From: Desulfobacterales bacterium
GTDB taxonomy: Bacteria > Desulfobacterota > Desulfobacteria > Desulfobacterales > C00003060
Direction of reading: 5' to 3'
NCBI GenBank assembly: GCA_030629475.1
Contig: DAOVOU010000146.1
Location: 1-6,148, forward strand
DNA length: 6,148 nt
Shown here: one piece after another, positions 4,547 through 6,148 of the stretch
Position numbering within the stretch: position 1 is the first letter of the stretch
Layout of the letters: each line of letters begins with the position of its first letter
Position numbers and translations under genes: made by a program
Notes under the pieces: model-generated
What the model was told of the DNA's origin: nothing
What the model saw: only the letters and a program-made list of their open reading frames with translations
The model's database searches: none

Positions 4547-4852
4547 TTGGGGTCACTTTCTCTTGGTCTTGTCCTTTTCTTGTGCCCTGTGGTTCACGGC
4601 GATGATGCCCATACAATAACAAAAGAGACCGCCCAAAGGGTCATCTTTGATCACCTAAAGGCCGTTAACGAGGCAGATGGTTTAGAAAGCACCAACGTTT
4701 TGTGGGTCCACGTTAGCGAATTCCTCAAGGCCACTGCCATGGTAAAATTGACGTACCAGGATAATAAGTCAGAGACGGTTCTATTTACCCTTGTTTATAC
4801 GACGGACGGTTGGATGTTGGCAACCTCATGCCAGCAAGGGCAAGGAATCTGA
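4547..4852 (+). CDS. Small exported protein of unknown function, 101 aa
   Basis: A TAA just upstream (4544-4546) means the frame can begin only at TTG 4547 or later. AGGAG (4539-4543) lies only 3 nt before that TTG, an unusually short spacing, so the start is uncertain. The first 18 residues (MGSLSLGLVLFLCPVVHG) form a hydrophobic signal-peptide-like stretch but lack the usual N-terminal Lys/Arg, hinting at loss of the true N-terminus. The mature part (DDAHTITKETAQRVIFDHLK, then EFLKATAMVKLTYQDNKSET, ending YTTDGWMLATSCQQGQGI) looks like a small alpha+beta fold resembling NTF2/lumazine-binding-like proteins, a weak resemblance. It ends 22 bases before the ATG of the DUF4198-FGE gene on the same strand, so the two are probably cotranscribed and both exported. 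I cannot assign a biochemical role. Confidence 0.6.
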   Translation: MGSLSLGLVLFLCPVVHGDDAHTITKETAQRVIFDHLKAVNEADGLESTNVLWVHVSEFLKATAMVKLTYQDNKSETVLFTLVYTTDGWMLATSCQQGQGI

Positions 4853-4874
4853 AGCTTTTAAGGAAGGAGATACT

Positions 4875-6051
4875 ATGAGTCACACTTTTAGTTGCAGGTT
4901 GTTAGGCTGGGTTGTGGCTATGGTTATGATCGCTCTCTTGACTCAGGCTGCCTCGGCTCATACCCTTTGGATCCAGTCATCCCGTTACAAGGTTAAAAAA
5001 GGCCTTGTCAAGCCAATGTTCTTTGGCTGGGGGCATTATCTTCCTTTGGATGATGCTATCCTCTGGAAATAAGCTTTGTTACATCAAGGTGCTTGACCCT
5101 GAGGGTGGTAGCAAGGAGATACAAATAAGGGAAGAGAAAAGCCTGCATTCCTGCCTTATCAAGTACGATCAGGCGGGTACGTACTGTCTGGCTGCGGAAA
5201 CGAATCCAGGCTATTACACGGTTTACAAGGATAAGGACGGCAAGACTCATCATGTCGCCAAAGCGAAGATCGACTTGCCTGAGGCTGAAGATATCACGCT
5301 CAGTGTTCTAACCCTTCAATCAACAAAAACTTATGTGGTATGTGAAGAGGCTTCTGCCAACGTTCCAGGGCCCGTTGGTTTCCAACTTGAACTGATACCT
5401 GTTCAGGACCCAACCAAATTGAAGCCGGGTGAAGAGTTGCCTTTGGAGATTTTCTTCAAAGGCAAGCGGTTTGAGGGCAAGGGCGAGTGGGCTGCCACAT
5501 ACAACGGTTATTCGACAGCCGGAGAGGATTACTATCATAAGGAAACCAAGGTAGAAGGGGGCAGGCTCAAAGTCCCGATCACGCACCCGGGCACATGGTT
5601 TGTTCGCTTTTCCTTCAAAACAAAGCCGTCCGGCGAGGAGGCTCTCAAGTGTGATCATATCAATTATAAGACCACGCTGGTTTTTCAGGTTTCTGCAAAG
5701 GAGAAGAATTCAAATGCTGGGCAATCAAAGACGTTCAAGGTGAAAGGCGTAAGCTTTCAGATGGTCTATGCACCTTCAGGTCTGTTCATGATGGGGAGCC
5801 CTCCCGATGAGCATGGCCATAAACCGGAGGAAATCCAACACCAGGTGACCTTCGCCAGGGGTTTTTGGATCGGCCGGACCGAAGTGACCCAGGAACTTTA
5901 TCAAGCGGTCATGGGAGAGAATCCCTCATACTACAGAGGCGCAGATTTGCCGGTAGAAAACGTTTCCTGGAACGATGCGGCTGCATTTATCCGAAAGTTA
6001 AATCATGTGGTTCCCGAGGGCGCCTTCAATGGAAATCTTTTTGTGAGATGA
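4875..6051 (+). pseudogene. Exported DUF4198-FGE (SUMF1-like) fusion gene, frameshifted and truncated
   Basis: The ATG has an excellent ribosome binding site (AGGAAGGAG, 5 nt spacing). Residues 1-28 are a clear Sec signal peptide ending in AASA; the mature chain would start HTLWIQ, the hallmark start of DUF4198 proteins. The frame stops at TAA 5070-5072, but DUF4198 sequence resumes one base over (GNKLCYIKVLDPEGG). A single extra base near 5061-5064 therefore breaks the gene. Removing one base gives a 391-residue product. DUF4198 continues to about 5690 (ending KTTLVFQV). After a short linker an FGE-sulfatase domain begins (see 5734-6027) and ends early. Family knowledge: DUF4198 proteins are periplasmic beta-rich proteins related to the NikM-type metal-uptake group. 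FGE-type proteins oxidise a Cys or Ser or bind non-heme iron. The gene follows the 101-aa exported protein after 22 bases. A sequencing error at 5061 would restore the first break but not the second. Confidence 0.7.
5734..6027 (+). other. N-terminal part of a formylglycine-generating-enzyme / SUMF1 domain
   Basis: Within the fusion gene, the frame encodes FKVKGVSFQMVYAPSGLFMM, then GSPPDEHGHKPEEIQHQVTF, then GFWIGRTEVTQELYQAVMG, NPSYYRGADLPVENVSWNDA and AAFIRKLN. These are the consecutive conserved blocks of the SUMF1/EgtB/PvdO-type FGE-sulfatase fold: F-MGS, H-V, F-iG-EVT, MG-NPS, LPVE-VSW. The next block, RLPTEAEWEYA, should follow GAF but is absent; the frame becomes NGNLFVR and stops. The C-terminal two thirds, including the catalytic cysteines of true FGE, are missing, so no FGE activity is expected. 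Confidence 0.88.
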
Positions 6052-6148
6052 GGCGTATCAGGATTATCTCTATCATAGCGATTCCCTTGCAGACCAGTTT
6101 GCAAAGGACCAGGCAAACAACTACGAATATGGAAGAGAGGTCGTAAAA
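6047..6148 (+). pseudogene. Coding-like fragment in another frame, running off the right edge
   Basis: From GAT at 6047 one frame is open to the end of the window, 34 codons, reading DEAYQDYLYHSDSLADQF and AKDQANNYEYGREVVK. It is protein-like (helical, charged, Tyr-rich). It is preceded at once by an in-frame TGA (6044-6046), and above that by ATGGAAATCTTTTTG with a GAGGG 8 nt before the ATG. It is offset from the FGE frame. I do not recognise the family and it is not FGE sequence. It looks like an internal piece of another gene joined here by deletion or insertion, or a gene whose first codons carry a nonsense change. Confidence 0.35.

Noticed and set aside
4520..4549. Sigma-70 promoter for the exported-protein genes starting from TTGACA at 4520-4525
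   Set aside because: At 16-18 nt spacing only poor -10 matches occur (GTAATT, TAATTG), and the start would fall inside the coding sequence.
4297..4605. 102-codon plus-strand frame before the exported protein
   Set aside because: It contains both copies of the 22-bp duplication and two palindromic stretches, has no ribosome binding site and no recognisable motif, and overlaps the better-supported gene at 4547.
5055..5075. Programmed +1 frameshift in the DUF4198 gene
   Set aside because: The site lacks the known prfB-type CTTTGA signal, and the same gene is also truncated at its 3' end, so mutation or read error is more likely.
6029..6049. Selenocysteine at the TGA between MEIFL and DEAYQD
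   Set aside because: There is no selenoprotein family match and no clear SECIS-like hairpin after the TGA. A broken junction explains it more simply.

Overview
The window looks like a chromosomal stretch of a free-living bacterium, most likely an anaerobic Desulfobacterota ('Deltaproteobacteria'). That placement is inference: the start of the RdgB protein, the Elp3-like radical SAM protein and the short word-like intergenic repeats (CGATTGT/CAATCAT, TGAACCC, TTGGAATGATGG types) all resemble what I know from that group. No rRNA, tRNA or other phylogenetic marker is present to settle it. Base composition is moderate, and coding and non-coding DNA alternate irregularly.

Left part, positions 1 to about 2000, mostly minus strand. 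Reading along the minus strand there is a 5'-truncated ORF remnant (1825-2001), a short Cys-containing hypothetical protein with its own promoter and ribosome binding site (1524-1766), a 12-segment MFS transporter (230-1378), a block of heptamer repeats (141-222), and the first 39 codons of rdgB, the house-cleaning XTP/dITP pyrophosphatase (1-117). The middle part holds a plus-strand PilZ-domain (cyclic di-GMP receptor type) gene at 2089-2433. It faces a minus-strand Elp3-like radical SAM gene at 2530-3570. A 22-nt repeat occurs in opposite orientations just after the 80-aa gene and at the stop codon of the PilZ gene.

Right part, 3.6 to 6.15 kb, is accessory and visibly decaying. It holds a tiny 34-aa protein that is half lysine (3703-3807) and the remnant of a TIR-like / nucleoside-deoxyribosyltransferase-like domain with an internal deletion and frameshift (3876-4043). 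It also holds an array of TGAAC words (4044-4090) and a 23-residue stub of an AlbA_2 (Schlafen-type) protein (4102-4170). Then come about 380 bases without a gene, containing a 14-bp perfect palindrome and a 22-bp tandem duplication. On the plus strand follow a small exported protein of unknown function (4547-4852) and, 22 bases later, a large gene joining an exported DUF4198 domain to the start of a formylglycine-generating-enzyme (SUMF1/FGE-sulfatase) domain (4875-6051). That gene has a +1 frameshift near 5061 and loses the FGE domain abruptly near 6027. The last 102 bases read well in another frame.

No complete new multi-gene system is evident. The most notable items are the DUF4198-FGE fusion with its exported small neighbour, the mosaic pseudogene in which the TGAAC array joins pieces of two families often found in defence contexts, the lysine-rich microprotein, and the repeat families. 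MFS, PilZ and radical SAM genes look intact and unrelated to one another in function.
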